Assembly: GCA_905236815.1 (NCBI GenBank)
Contig: CAJOPE010000112.1
Location: 1-39,620 of the forward strand
Direction of reading: 5' to 3'
Source of the DNA: an uncultured Prevotella sp.
GTDB taxonomy: Bacteria > Bacteroidota > Bacteroidia > Bacteroidales > Bacteroidaceae
Length of the DNA: 39,620 bases
Part shown: positions 1 through 9,007 of the stretch, one piece after another
How positions within the stretch are numbered: the first letter of the stretch is position 1
How the letters are laid out: every line of letters begins with the position of its first letter
Position numbers and translations under genes: made by a program
Notes under the pieces: model-generated
The model's input: the letters and a program-made list of their open reading frames with translations, nothing else
What the model was told of the DNA's origin: nothing
Database searches by the model: none

Positions 1-231
1 ATCCCCAATCCCCAATCCCCAATCCCCAATCCCCAATCCCCAATCCCCAATCATCAAAAATCAATCATCAAAATCAATCCCCAATCATCAAAAATCAATC
101 CCCAATCATCAAAAATCAATCATCAAAATCAATCATCAAAATCAATCCCCAATCATCAAAAATCAATCATCAAAATCAATCATCAATCATCAAAATCAAT
201 CATCAATCATCAAAATCAATAATCAATCATC
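1..231. repeat. ATCCCCA heptamer array grading into ATCATCAAAA/ATCAATC repeats
   Basis: Seven perfect head-to-tail copies of ATCCCCA fill 1-49. After that the unit changes to an irregular mix of ATCAATC, ATCATCAAAA and single ATCCCCA copies up to about 231. The array probably continues past the left edge of the window. On the minus strand the first part reads as runs of GGGG separated by ATT, a pattern able to fold into a G-quadruplex. It contains no gene and lies just downstream of the tRNA-Arg terminator. Confidence 0.95.
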
Positions 232-263
232 AAAAAAAAGGAAGGCAAAAGCCTTCCTTTTTT
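232..263 (-). terminator. Rho-independent terminator of tRNA-Arg
   Basis: A perfect stem GGAAGGC-TTTT-GCCTTCC is followed on the minus strand by eight T residues. It lies 5 bp beyond the 3' end of the tRNA-Arg gene. The plus strand also has a T-run, so it can work in both directions. Confidence 0.9.
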
Positions 264-267
264 ACAG

Positions 268-339
268 TACTCCGACCGGGAATCGAACCCGGATCAAAGG
301 TTTAGGAAACCTCCGTTCTATCCATTGAACTATCAGAGC
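268..339 (-). tRNA. tRNA-Arg (anticodon CCT)
   Basis: The minus strand folds as a 72-nt cloverleaf. The acceptor GCTCTGA pairs with TCGGAGT (with G-T wobbles), the anticodon loop is TTCCTAA, and the T-arm is CCGGG-TTCGATT-CCCGG. The discriminator is A and CCA is not encoded. The transcript has its own promoter and terminator, so this is a single-gene unit. Confidence 0.95.
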
Positions 340-365
340 AGACGATATTGATTGTGAATCGTATG

Positions 366-373
366 CAAAGGTA
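366..373 (-). promoter_or_regulatory. -7 promoter box for tRNA-Arg
   Basis: The minus strand reads TACCTTTG, matching the Bacteroidota -7 consensus TAnnTTTG, about 27 bp upstream of the mature tRNA-Arg 5' end. Confidence 0.7.
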
Positions 374-405
374 GTAAAAAAATAACGAAATCAAAATTTT
401 TTCAG

Positions 406-413
406 TAATTTTG
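406..413 (+). promoter_or_regulatory. -7 promoter box for the outer-membrane receptor gene
   Basis: TAATTTTG matches TAnnTTTG and lies 50 bp before the ATG at 463. The predicted start of transcription leaves a leader of about 40 nt. The -33 box is not a clear TTTG; only a T-rich stretch is seen there. Confidence 0.6.
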
Positions 414-462
414 CACCTCGGAAATTAAACTATTCAACTTAGACAACGTCAAATAAAGAGTT

Positions 463-2997
463 ATGAAACGATTTATAGTCTATATGCTGCTTGCTGTGTG
501 CAGCGTGGCAGCTTTCGCACAAGGTCAGGTAAAGGGTACAGTTTTGGATAAAAATTCCGACGAGCCACTCAGCTTTGTTGGACTTAAAGTAACTCCCCAA
601 GGTAAAACCACTTTCATTAAAGGCGCCAATTCGGATCTCGATGGTAACTTTACGATTACGGGCTTAAGCAATGGTAAGTACACGCTTACAATTTCTTATG
701 TCGGTTATAAAACTGCTACCCGTAACTTTGAGATCACTGACAAAAATCATTCTGTTAGATTCCCTTTTATTCATCTTTCTGAAGACTCTAAGATGCTGAA
801 GGAAGTCACCGTCACAGGACAGAAATCGAACATGAAACTTGAAGTGGATAGAAAGAGCTTTGATGTAAGCAATGCTATCAATAGTCAGGGTCTTTCTGCT
901 TCTGAGGTTCTTGAGAATGTTCCTTCTGTCGAGGTGGACAATGATGGTAATGTATCACTTCGTGGTAACGAGAGTGTGGAGGTTTGGATCAATGGTAAGG
1001 CAAGTGGTTTGACCAGTGATAACCGTGCGCAGATTCTGCAGCAGTTGCCAGCTGAGAGCATCGATCATATCGAAATTATAGACAATCCATCTGCTAAGTT
1101 CTCTGCAGAGGGAAGTGCAGGTATCATCAATATCGTGCTCAAGAAAGACCGTAAGGCCGGTTACTATGGATCGCTTCAGGCTGGTGCAGACACTCGTGGT
1201 GGTGCGAATACAAGCTTCAATATCAACTATAACAGTGGTTTGCTAGATGCCTATTTCAATATAGGCTATCGTCATCGCCAGAATGAAGGTAAGAGTGAAA
1301 GCCATCAGGTTTATTTAGACGCCCCACAGCGCTATCAGGATTATAGCACTCGTAATACAGATATCGGTAATAATCTCTTCTCTCGTGCAGGAATTACTCT
1401 GCATGCTACTGACAAGGATGACTTCAGTGTGAGTGGTATGATGATGAAAGGAAAACACCATTCCTGGAGTACTACACCTTATTATAATGGTATCTTAAAT
1501 AATGGTGTTCAGCAACTGACATCCATCCAGACTCGTAAGAGCAAGACAGGTATGGATATGAATATGCTCTATGGCGAATTCAACTATCGCCATAATTTCA
1601 GTCCTACCCATTATCTTGATGTTGTGCTTGATTATCGCCGTTGGAAAGGTGATGATGATAACTACTATTGTGATTCTGTCGATTATGCGGATGATGCCCC
1701 AACAACATATAGCTATCAATCACGACCACTTCACATGAACAATCGTTCATGGGAGGCCAAGATTGATTACGAGAATCAAATTAGTAAGAACTTTAAGTTG
1801 CAGATGGGTTACCAGGGTGAATTCTCTCATGAGAATACACCTCAGGAATCCTTTGATGCCAAGAACTGGGAAGGTCTAAATCTTGAAGAAGATAAATTCT
1901 TTTACAACCGATTCATCTACGATATGGATCTTCATGCACTCTATGCTACAGGTTCCCTGAAATTAGGTAACCTTGGTATTATGGGTGGATTGCGCGGTGA
2001 GTACTGGAAGGTAAATACCGAGAGCTATTCTTATGACCAGGAATATGATGCCAGCAAACGTGATAAGCCTTTCAAGAAGGATTATTTCGAGCTCTTCCCT
2101 AGTTTGTTTATGAGCTATCAGCTCACAGAAAACGACCAGTTGCAGTTGAACTATACCCGTCGCTTACGTCGTCCTTGGGGTGGTCAGCTTAACAACTTCA
2201 AGAATACTAGAGATGCTACCATGATTTCTTATGGTAACCCACAGCTGACACCTGAGTTCTCTAACTCTTTCTCGCTGAATTATCTGAAGACTTGGACAGA
2301 GCATTCTCTCCTTATCAGTGCCTACTATCGTCCAACTTACGATGTAATGCAGCGCATCAGCTTCAAGGGTATCTATACTGATCCTACAACAGGTGCAGAA
2401 ACTGAGACAATGTATCAGACAACTTTCAATGTTGCCAAGAGTACAAGCACTGGTGTTGAGGTGACATTGAAAAATAAGTTCTTCCGCATTATGGATCTTA
2501 CCACCAATGTAAATGGTTATTATTATAAGATAGATGACTTTAGGTTTGATGTTGGTGATGGCCAGATTGTTTATGGTGAAGGAAACCATAACTTTACCTG
2601 GAATGCCCGTATGATGGCAAGCTTTACTCTGCCATACGATATCAGTATTCAGACAAGCGGTAGATATCGTAGTCGTCAGTCTATGGCACAGGGTTATCGC
2701 AAATCGATCTTCATGATGGATTTCGGACTTCGCAAGAACTTCTTCAACAAGGCACTCTCACTTTCTATCAACTGCCGAGATTTGTTGGATAGCCGTAAGT
2801 TCGAGACCTTTACTTTCAACGATACTTTCGAGCGCTATCAGGTTCGTCGTCGTGGAGGAAGAAGTGTTAACTTCACTCTCACCTGGAACTTCGGTAATGC
2901 TAAGGCAAAGAAGAGACCAGGCAAGCCAGGAGAGCAAGGTCAGGGCCAGGAAGAAGGCGGTATAGAACAGCAGTATAGTGGCGGTGGTGAAGAATAA
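463..2997 (+). CDS. TonB-dependent receptor-like outer membrane beta-barrel protein
   Basis: Predicted outer-membrane protein of 844 residues. It starts with a signal peptide (MKRFIVYMLLAVCSVAAFAQ). Residues about 21-105 form a carboxypeptidase-regulatory-like beta-sandwich (GTVLDKNSDEPLSFVGLKV), followed by a plug-like region (about 110-235, with KEVTVTGQ and a GSAGIINIVLKK end). The rest is a long beta-barrel of the OMP_b-brl_3 type, rich in aromatic residues. The barrel ends near WNFGN and is followed by an unusual 30-residue Gly/Gln/Glu tail. The substrate is not evident: there is no SusD partner or other uptake gene beside it. The gene is monocistronic and its stop codon abuts the convergent endonuclease gene with 3 nt between them. 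Family assignment is secure; transport versus other surface function is open. Confidence 0.9.
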   Translation: MKRFIVYMLLAVCSVAAFAQGQVKGTVLDKNSDEPLSFVGLKVTPQGKTTFIKGANSDLDGNFTITGLSNGKYTLTISYVGYKTATRNFEITDKNHSVRFPFIHLSEDSKMLKEVTVTGQKSNMKLEVDRKSFDVSNAINSQGLSASEVLENVPSVEVDNDGNVSLRGNESVEVWINGKASGLTSDNRAQILQQLPAESIDHIEIIDNPSAKFSAEGSAGIINIVLKKDRKAGYYGSLQAGADTRGGANTSFNINYNSGLLDAYFNIGYRHRQNEGKSESHQVYLDAPQRYQDYSTRNTDIGNNLFSRAGITLHATDKDDFSVSGMMMKGKHHSWSTTPYYNGILNNGVQQLTSIQTRKSKTGMDMNMLYGEFNYRHNFSPTHYLDVVLDYRRWKGDDDNYYCDSVDYADDAPTTYSYQSRPLHMNNRSWEAKIDYENQISKNFKLQMGYQGEFSHENTPQESFDAKNWEGLNLEEDKFFYNRFIYDMDLHALYATGSLKLGNLGIMGGLRGEYWKVNTESYSYDQEYDASKRDKPFKKDYFELFPSLFMSYQLTENDQLQLNYTRRLRRPWGGQLNNFKNTRDATMISYGNPQLTPEFSNSFSLNYLKTWTEHSLLISAYYRPTYDVMQRISFKGIYTDPTTGAETETMYQTTFNVAKSTSTGVEVTLKNKFFRIMDLTTNVNGYYYKIDDFRFDVGDGQIVYGEGNHNFTWNARMMASFTLPYDISIQTSGRYRSRQSMAQGYRKSIFMMDFGLRKNFFNKALSLSINCRDLLDSRKFETFTFNDTFERYQVRRRGGRSVNFTLTWNFGNAKAKKRPGKPGEQGQGQEEGGIEQQYSGGGEE

Positions 2998-3000
2998 TAC

Positions 3001-3984
3001 CTAATACTGGAATCGGGCAACAAGCGGCAAATGATCGCTGAAGCCATTCTGATATCTAGGACCAAGATAACAACGGCGGGGTTTTACTCCGCCGTATTTT
3101 GTATCCTCCTCCAGCAGAAATTCCAAATCACCAATATAACATTCTTTATTTCTTCGGGTAGTAGCAGGGCTAGACAGAATTTGGTCAAGGCTGCCCCATT
3201 CGCCGTGATAGCGATAGGTTCCTTTCGCTCCACGGCTTCCTTTTGCATCGGCGGATACATTTGTCAACTGATGCTTATAAAGACTGTCTAACGCAGGAGA
3301 ATCCTTATAATCGTTGAAATCTCCGGCAATTATAATATGTGCAGAGTCTTCTAGAGCGTAAATAGAGTCGACAGCAGCTGCTAAATAGCGCTGGACAAGC
3401 ATTCGGTTAGGGCGTGAGGCTTTCTCGCCTCCAGAGCGACTAGGTGCATGAACAACAAAAACATGCAGTGAGTCATCGCTTAACAAGCGTCCCTTTACAT
3501 AGAGAATATCACGTGTGGGTTTCATCCCGGCACGAGGAATGATGCGAATAGAATGATGGGTTATCGGTTGAAAGGTCATAGGATTGTACATCAGGGCAAC
3601 ATCAATTCCTCGCTGATCAGGTGAATTTGTCATCAGGTATTCATAGCGTGCCTTTCGAAGCAGTGAACGCTTTGTCAAATCCCGCATCACCGTATCATTC
3701 TCCACCTCGCATAGAGCCACCAAATCAGGCAAACTCCATTCAAAATGAGTTTTAGAAGCAGAATACATCTCCCCTTCGGGGAGGCTTGGTGGGGTTCCCA
3801 GCGCAATAATTTCCTGTGAAATATGGTTGAGTTTCCGCCAATAGCGCGTACGAGTCCAATGGTAATTACTTTCGGGTGTAAACTCGATATCGTTTTTTAG
3901 CGAATCGTGTTGGGTATCGAAAAGATTCTCGCAATTCAGTTCTACAAAAGTAAGCAGACTTGCTGCCAATATAGCTAATGACAT
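3001..3984 (-). CDS. Endonuclease/exonuclease/phosphatase family protein with an in-frame repeat insertion
   Basis: A 327-residue member of the metal-dependent EEP fold (DNase I/AP endonuclease/phosphatase). Visible motifs are NCENLFD near residue 17 (metal-binding Glu), LCEVEND near 91, GDFND and a terminal SDHLPL (catalytic His). The hydrophobic start MSLAILAASLL is short for a signal peptide, so export is uncertain. Residues about 63-73 (GTPPSLPEGEM) are encoded by a copy of a GC-rich palindromic repeat seen elsewhere between genes in this window. As I recall, close Bacteroidales relatives run from the helix before it straight to the LPDLVALCEVEND strand. The substrate is unknown. The gene lies downstream of metG but is separated from it by a strong hairpin. 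Confidence 0.88.
   Translation of the reverse strand: MSLAILAASLLTFVELNCENLFDTQHDSLKNDIEFTPESNYHWTRTRYWRKLNHISQEIIALGTPPSLPEGEMYSASKTHFEWSLPDLVALCEVENDTVMRDLTKRSLLRKARYEYLMTNSPDQRGIDVALMYNPMTFQPITHHSIRIIPRAGMKPTRDILYVKGRLLSDDSLHVFVVHAPSRSGGEKASRPNRMLVQRYLAAAVDSIYALEDSAHIIIAGDFNDYKDSPALDSLYKHQLTNVSADAKGSRGAKGTYRYHGEWGSLDQILSSPATTRRNKECYIGDLEFLLEEDTKYGGVKPRRCYLGPRYQNGFSDHLPLVARFQY
3766..3794. repeat. GC-rich palindromic repeat, copy A (inside a coding gene)
   Basis: The plus strand reads CATCTCCCCTTCGGGGAGG then CTTGGTGGGG. It matches intergenic copies B (14507-14537) and C (19169-19198) except for a 2-bp shorter stem. It sits in frame in the EEP gene. Confidence 0.9.
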
Positions 3985-4017
3985 TATAATTATAAATGAT
4001 TATATATATAAATAAAA

Positions 4018-4065
4018 ATGCGTCACAGCAACCTGCCATCGGCAAGTGCTGTGACGCATTGTTTT
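4018..4065 (-). terminator. Terminator downstream of metG
   Basis: A 13-bp perfect stem (ATGCGTCACAGCA / TGCTGTGACGCAT) closes a loop of about 16 nt. On the minus strand it is followed by TTTTTATTTATAT, and the plus strand has a T-run too. It lies between the metG stop and the EEP start and separates the two transcripts. Confidence 0.9.
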
Positions 4066-4082
4066 TATCTAGGATTGCTGAA

Positions 4083-6158
4083 TTAGCCTACCTGTGAGCC
4101 TGGTTTTACACCGCTGAGGGTGGTAGTAACCGTAAGTGAGTCGTCGAAGTTGACAGCGCTCAGAATCATTCCCTGACTTTCGATGCCCATCATCTTGCGT
4201 GGAGCAAAGTTGGCAACGAAAAGAACATCCTTTCCAATAAGGTCGGCTGGTTCATAGAACTTAGCAATACCAGAAAGAATAGTACGGTCGGTACCAGTTC
4301 CATCATCGATAGTGAACTGCAACAATTTGTTGCTCTTCTTTACCTTTACACAGTCTTTGATGTGACCTACTCGGATATCCAGTTTCTCGAAGTCATCGAA
4401 AGAAACAGTTTCCTTGATGGGCTTTGCCTTGTACTCAGCAGCAGCCTTTGCAGCTTCGTTAGCCTGCTTGGTTGCCTCGAGCTTATCAAGCTGAGCCTGG
4501 ATAGTCTCATCCTCAATCTTTTCGAAGAGAAGATGAGGTTCTGCCAACTGGTGACCTGCTTCAAGTAAATCGGTTCTACCGAGCTCTTCCCATTCGAACT
4601 TATCAAGGTTGATCAACTCACGAAGATCCTTGCTGGAGAATGGAAGGAATGGTTCGAAGGCGATGGCCAAGTTGGCAACCAACTGCAAAGAGATATTGAG
4701 AATAGTCTCAACACGCTTAGGATCAGTCTTCCAAACCTTCCAAGGCTCGCATTCTGTGATGTATTTGTTACCGATACGGGCAAGGTTCATAGCTTCCTTC
4801 TGTGCCTCACGGAACTTATAGACATTCAGATAACTTTCTACCTTATCCTTAACATCCTGGAATTCCTGGATAGTTTGCTTATCCACTTCCTGTAATTCAC
4901 CGCAAGCAGGAACGACGCCATCCCAATACTTCTTAGTGAGCTGAAGAGCACGGTTTACGAAGTTTCCATAGATAGCTACCAACTCAGAGTTGTTGCGCTC
5001 CTGGAAATCCTTCCAAGTGAAGTTATTATCCTTGGTTTCTGGTGCATTGGCTGTCAATACATAGCGCAATACATCCTGTTTGCCAGGGAAGTCACGCAAG
5101 TATTCGTCGAGCCATACTGCCCAGTTGCGTGAAGTTGAAATCTTGTCATTTTCCAAGTTGAGGAACTCGTTGGCAGGTACATTATCTGGAAGAATATAGT
5201 CGCCGTGTGCCTTCAACATAGTAGGGAAGATGAGACAGTGGAATACGATGTTGTCCTTACCGATGAAGTGAACCAGACGAGTCTCAGGATCCTTCCACCA
5301 CTGTTCCCAGTTACCAAACTTCTCAGGCTGTGCATCGCAAAGCTCCTTAGTGTTTGAGATGTATCCGATAGGGGCATCAAACCAAACATAGAGCACCTTA
5401 CCGTCGGCACCCTCTACAGGAACAGGAATACCCCAGTCGAGGTCACGAGTCATTGCACGTGGCTGGAGATCCATATCAAGCCAACTCTTGCATTGTCCGT
5501 AAACATTTGGACGCCATTCCTTATGACCCTCCAAAATCCAATTCTTGAGCCACTCCTGATAGTCGTTGAGAGGCAAATACCAGTTCTTGGTACTCTTAAC
5601 GATAGGCTTTGCACCAGAAATGGTAGAATGAGGTTCGATGAGTTCCATAGGACTCAAGTCGCTACCGCACTTCTCGCACTGGTCGCCGTAAGCATTAGGG
5701 TTGCCGCAGTGAGGGCAAGTACCCATAATATAGCGGTCGGCAAGGAACTGCTTAGCCTCAGGATCGTAATATTGCTCACTTTCCTTCTCAATCAGTTTGC
5801 CATCCTCGTAAAGCTTCTTGAAAAAGTCTGAAGCCAACTTGTTATGAGTATCAGAAGTTGTACGACTATATACATCAAAGCTGATACCGAATTCCTCGAA
5901 GGAATCCTTGATGATCTTGTGATATCTGTCGCAGACATCCTGAGGGGTGATACCCTCCTTCTTAGCACGGATAGTGATAGGCACACCATGCTCGTCAGAA
6001 CCTCCGATAAAGACTACGCTTTGCTTCTTCAGACGAAGATAGCGTACATAGATGTCGGCAGGAACATATACACCAGCCAAGTGGCCGATATGAACGCCAC
6101 CATTTGCATAAGGCAAAGCCGCAGTAACGGTGGTACGCTTGTAATTTTTCTCTTCCAT
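4083..6158 (-). CDS. metG: Methionine-tRNA ligase with C-terminal tRNA-binding domain
   Basis: Cytoplasmic class I aminoacyl-tRNA synthetase that charges tRNA-Met using ATP. The 691-residue protein has the HIGH motif at residues 23-26 and a zinc knuckle with cysteines at 148, 151, 161 and 164. The KMSKS-equivalent KISTS is near 338, followed by the anticodon-binding helices. A C-terminal EMAPII/Arc1p-like tRNA-binding OB fold begins near residue 585 ([15 protein letters not shown]). Length fits the long, dimerising MetRS type. It starts 23 nt after the pseudokinase gene on the same strand and is probably cotranscribed with it. A strong terminator follows. Confidence 0.98.
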   Translation of the reverse strand: MEEKNYKRTTVTAALPYANGGVHIGHLAGVYVPADIYVRYLRLKKQSVVFIGGSDEHGVPITIRAKKEGITPQDVCDRYHKIIKDSFEEFGISFDVYSRTTSDTHNKLASDFFKKLYEDGKLIEKESEQYYDPEAKQFLADRYIMGTCPHCGNPNAYGDQCEKCGSDLSPMELIEPHSTISGAKPIVKSTKNWYLPLNDYQEWLKNWILEGHKEWRPNVYGQCKSWLDMDLQPRAMTRDLDWGIPVPVEGADGKVLYVWFDAPIGYISNTKELCDAQPEKFGNWEQWWKDPETRLVHFIGKDNIVFHCLIFPTMLKAHGDYILPDNVPANEFLNLENDKISTSRNWAVWLDEYLRDFPGKQDVLRYVLTANAPETKDNNFTWKDFQERNNSELVAIYGNFVNRALQLTKKYWDGVVPACGELQEVDKQTIQEFQDVKDKVESYLNVYKFREAQKEAMNLARIGNKYITECEPWKVWKTDPKRVETILNISLQLVANLAIAFEPFLPFSSKDLRELINLDKFEWEELGRTDLLEAGHQLAEPHLLFEKIEDETIQAQLDKLEATKQANEAAKAAAEYKAKPIKETVSFDDFEKLDIRVGHIKDCVKVKKSNKLLQFTIDDGTGTDRTILSGIAKFYEPADLIGKDVLFVANFAPRKMMGIESQGMILSAVNFDDSLTVTTTLSGVKPGSQVG

Positions 6159-6181
6159 TAAATCTATATTATTTTTACCTT

Positions 6182-7336
6182 TTATTCTCCAAGTTGTGCT
6201 TTCTTCTTGGCAACATATTCGCCAAATACCTTATCGAGAGCACTGCGCTGCTCAGCATCCAATCCACTCTGTGCTTTCATCAAACCACGATAGTAGCCCT
6301 TTATTTCCTTTGTCAAGCCACTGGTCTTGGTGCCGTCGAGATATGGCTGGAATATTTTGTCCAAATCCTTATATAAGGCAGGCTTCATATCATTGAGGAA
6401 GGCCATCTTGTCTCCGCTGGTTTCTGTAGCATCACTAGGAAGATCGGTAGAAGTATCCTTTGGTGCTGCAGTCTCTGTACCTGGGTTCTCTGTTGATTCC
6501 TCTACAGGAGCTACCTGGGTAGAATCGGTGGTAGTTTCTGTCGTTGCAGGAGCACTTTCCGTGCTGTCTGTATTGCTGAAGATTACGAATGCAATAATAG
6601 CAGCTGCAATAGCAATGACAATAATGGCGATGAGTGATTTGTGAGATCCTTCAGAGCGCTCACCATGCTCAAGTGCCTCCAATAATTCGTCGGTATCAGC
6701 ATAACGGTCGTTTCTACCATATCCTGCGCATTTCTTTATAACTGGCTCATAGGTGAGTGGAAGATTCATCTCTCGCATGATAACGCCGAGAGAGAAAATA
6801 TCCGAACGGCCATCTGGTTGAACAGTTCCATCCTTCAATTCAGGAGAAAGATACTTTAGTGTTCCTGCTGTTTCCTTTGAATCCTGGAAGAACTCAGGAC
6901 GGAAATCTATGAGTTTTACCTGATTGCCATTCTTTGTGATAAGAATATTTTTTGGCGTGAGGTTGTTGTGGCAGAAGTGCTTGCCATGGATATAGCTTAG
7001 AGCGCCTGCAATCTGCTCAATAATGTCAAGCAGTTCCTCCTCGGAGTGGAACTCTTGAAGATATTCCTTGAGTGAGCGCCCTTCGATGTATTCTTCAACA
7101 ATGCATTTGCCAAATTCCTCGGTCTCAATAAAGTCGAGATATTTTACAATATTCTGATGGTCAAGTTCATTGCCGATTTTGAACTCCTTTTTGAGTTGGT
7201 TCTGATTACGTGGACTGTTGCGGAATTCTTCCTTTAATCCCTTTAAAATCACCCACTTATCTTCTTTGCGTGCTTTTACGATAAGAAAGGCACCACTTGA
7301 CTTGATTTTAGTGAAATCTGTATATTCGTTGGACAT
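6182..7336 (-). CDS. Membrane-anchored protein kinase-like protein, probable pseudokinase
   Basis: A 384-residue protein. Residues 1-225 form a Hanks-type Ser/Thr kinase fold, 234-253 a single membrane helix, 255-315 a Thr/Ser/Glu-rich linker, and 320-384 a small helical C-terminal region on the other side of the membrane. The kinase fold keeps a VAIK-like lysine (VILKG, K32) and the DFG Asp (LIDFR, D144). However, the catalytic loop reads HNNLTPKN, so the HRD aspartate is Asn and the following Lys is Thr. DFG is DFR and the glycine loop is degenerate. The protein therefore may bind ATP but is unlikely to phosphorylate normally. It has its own promoter and precedes metG by 23 nt. The role is unknown; sensing and scaffolding are possibilities. 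Confidence 0.85.
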   Translation of the reverse strand: MSNEYTDFTKIKSSGAFLIVKARKEDKWVILKGLKEEFRNSPRNQNQLKKEFKIGNELDHQNIVKYLDFIETEEFGKCIVEEYIEGRSLKEYLQEFHSEEELLDIIEQIAGALSYIHGKHFCHNNLTPKNILITKNGNQVKLIDFRPEFFQDSKETAGTLKYLSPELKDGTVQPDGRSDIFSLGVIMREMNLPLTYEPVIKKCAGYGRNDRYADTDELLEALEHGERSEGSHKSLIAIIVIAIAAAIIAFVIFSNTDSTESAPATTETTTDSTQVAPVEESTENPGTETAAPKDTSTDLPSDATETSGDKMAFLNDMKPALYKDLDKIFQPYLDGTKTSGLTKEIKGYYRGLMKAQSGLDAEQRSALDKVFGEYVAKKKAQLGE

Positions 7337-7362
7337 AAATGCTTGTTTGTTAAATTGATAGG

Positions 7363-7394
7363 CAAATATAGCTATTTTTCACGACAATGCCAAA
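7363..7394 (-). promoter_or_regulatory. Promoter of the pseudokinase-metG unit
   Basis: The minus strand has TTTG, a 20-bp gap, then TATATTTG, an exact fit to the Bacteroidota sigma-factor consensus. The predicted leader is about 20 nt. Confidence 0.75.
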
Positions 7395-7449
7395 AAAAGA
7401 GGATTTATTTTGTAGCGTTTGCTATTATTTATCTTGTTAAGATACTATC

Positions 7450-8997
7450 TTATATTCCTCTTTCTGCCCAGTCTCCTCTGTCGAGTGCTCGATAACTGAT
7501 AGCTTCTGCGATATGTTCGGAACTTACTTGCTCCGAATTTGCGAGGTCGGCGATGGTTCGTGCGACCTTCAAAATTCGGCTGTAAGCACGGGCAGAGAGA
7601 TTTTGGCGTTCCATAGCAATGCGCAGAAGCTCAAGTCCCTGTTCATCGGGTTCCGCGTATTTATGAATCATTCGCTCCGTCATTTGGGCATTGCAGTGGA
7701 TAGCCTTAATATCCTTGAATCTTTCAGTTTGAATGGCTCGGGCAGCAATTACTCTTTTCCTGATCTCTGCAGAAGGTTCACCTGGCTGTGCCTTACTAAT
7801 GTCCTTGAAGGGGAGGGCTGAAATTTCGCACTGAATATCAATGCGATCCATTAAAGGCCCTGAGATCTTATTCATATAGCGCTGGATTTGTCCTGGCGAG
7901 CAAACACAATGATGGGTTGGATCGCCATAATATCCGCATGGACAAGGATTCATACTGGCAATGAACATAAATGAACATGGATATTCTACCGAATATTTAG
8001 CTCGGCTGATAGTTATGGTTCTGTCCTCTAATGGTTGACGGAGAACCTCAAGTGTATGTTTGTTGAACTCGGGAAGCTCGTCACAAAAAAGAACACCATT
8101 ATGCGCAAGGGATATTTCTCCTGGCATAGGATTAGATCCGCCGCCAACTAAAGCAATTTCTGAAATTGTATGATGGGGTGCCCTGAAAGGACGTTTCGCT
8201 ATGAGCGAAGTTCCATTCTCTAGTTTTCCTGCAATGGAATGTATCTGGGTTGTTTCCAAACTTTCAGATAGCGTGAGTGGCGGAAGTATGGATGGTAATC
8301 GCTTGGCCATCATTGACTTGCCACTTCCTGGAGGGCCGACCATAACCAAATTATGGCCTCCTGCGGCAGCAACTTCCAAAGCTCTCTTAACATTTTCCTG
8401 TCCTCTAACATCTGCATAATCCAAGTCGTCTTTGCTCTGATGATCGTAGAATTCCTTTCTCGTGTCAACGATAGTTGGATCAAATATTTGTTTGTCGGAA
8501 AGAAATTGGATAACGTCGAAGAGGTTCGTCATTCCGTAAACCTCGAGATTATTTACGACAGCAGCCTCACGTTCATTCTCTTTAGGAACGATAAGTCCTC
8601 TGAAATGTTCTGCTCTCGCTTTGATGGCGATAGGGAGCGCACCTTTAATAGGTTGTAACTTTCCATCCAATCCAAGTTCGCCCACCATCATAAATTCGTT
8701 GAGATGGTCTTCTGGGATATTTCCGTTTGCTGCCAGAATGGCGATGGCGAGCGGTAAGTCGAAACTGCTGCCCTCTTTTCTTAGGTCGGCTGGCGCTAAG
8801 TTAACGGTGATGTCTGCTATCGGAAAACGAAAACCATTGTATTGCATAGCAGATGCAATACGGTCTCTACTCTCTCTTACAGATTCGTCGCCAAGACCTG
8901 TAAGATGATACATTACGCCTTTGTTAAGGTTTACTTCAATAGTTACTGTGGTCACTTTTAATCCGTTGACCGCAGCACAAAAGGTTTTTACAAGCAA
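7450..8997 (-). CDS. comM: YifB/ComM family Mg-chelatase-like AAA+ ATPase
   Basis: A 515-residue hexameric AAA+ ATPase family protein. The best-studied member, ComM, is a branch-migration helicase that helps integrate incoming DNA during natural transformation. The N-terminal Lon-protease-like domain (about 1-165) lacks a protease active site. Walker A GPPGSGKS is at 221-228 and Walker B is in GVLFCDELPEF; a Mg_chelatase C-terminal domain follows. The start is a TTG: the resulting MLVKT is the usual N-terminus of this family, and no ATG fits as well. It begins 10 nt after the DUF4369 lipoprotein gene, so the two are probably cotranscribed. The recX and comF genes upstream in the window are also linked to DNA handling. 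Confidence 0.93.
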   Translation of the reverse strand: MLVKTFCAAVNGLKVTTVTIEVNLNKGVMYHLTGLGDESVRESRDRIASAMQYNGFRFPIADITVNLAPADLRKEGSSFDLPLAIAILAANGNIPEDHLNEFMMVGELGLDGKLQPIKGALPIAIKARAEHFRGLIVPKENEREAAVVNNLEVYGMTNLFDVIQFLSDKQIFDPTIVDTRKEFYDHQSKDDLDYADVRGQENVKRALEVAAAGGHNLVMVGPPGSGKSMMAKRLPSILPPLTLSESLETTQIHSIAGKLENGTSLIAKRPFRAPHHTISEIALVGGGSNPMPGEISLAHNGVLFCDELPEFNKHTLEVLRQPLEDRTITISRAKYSVEYPCSFMFIASMNPCPCGYYGDPTHHCVCSPGQIQRYMNKISGPLMDRIDIQCEISALPFKDISKAQPGEPSAEIRKRVIAARAIQTERFKDIKAIHCNAQMTERMIHKYAEPDEQGLELLRIAMERQNLSARAYSRILKVARTIADLANSEQVSSEHIAEAISYRALDRGDWAERGI

Positions 8998-9007
8998 TGT
9001 TAAATCC

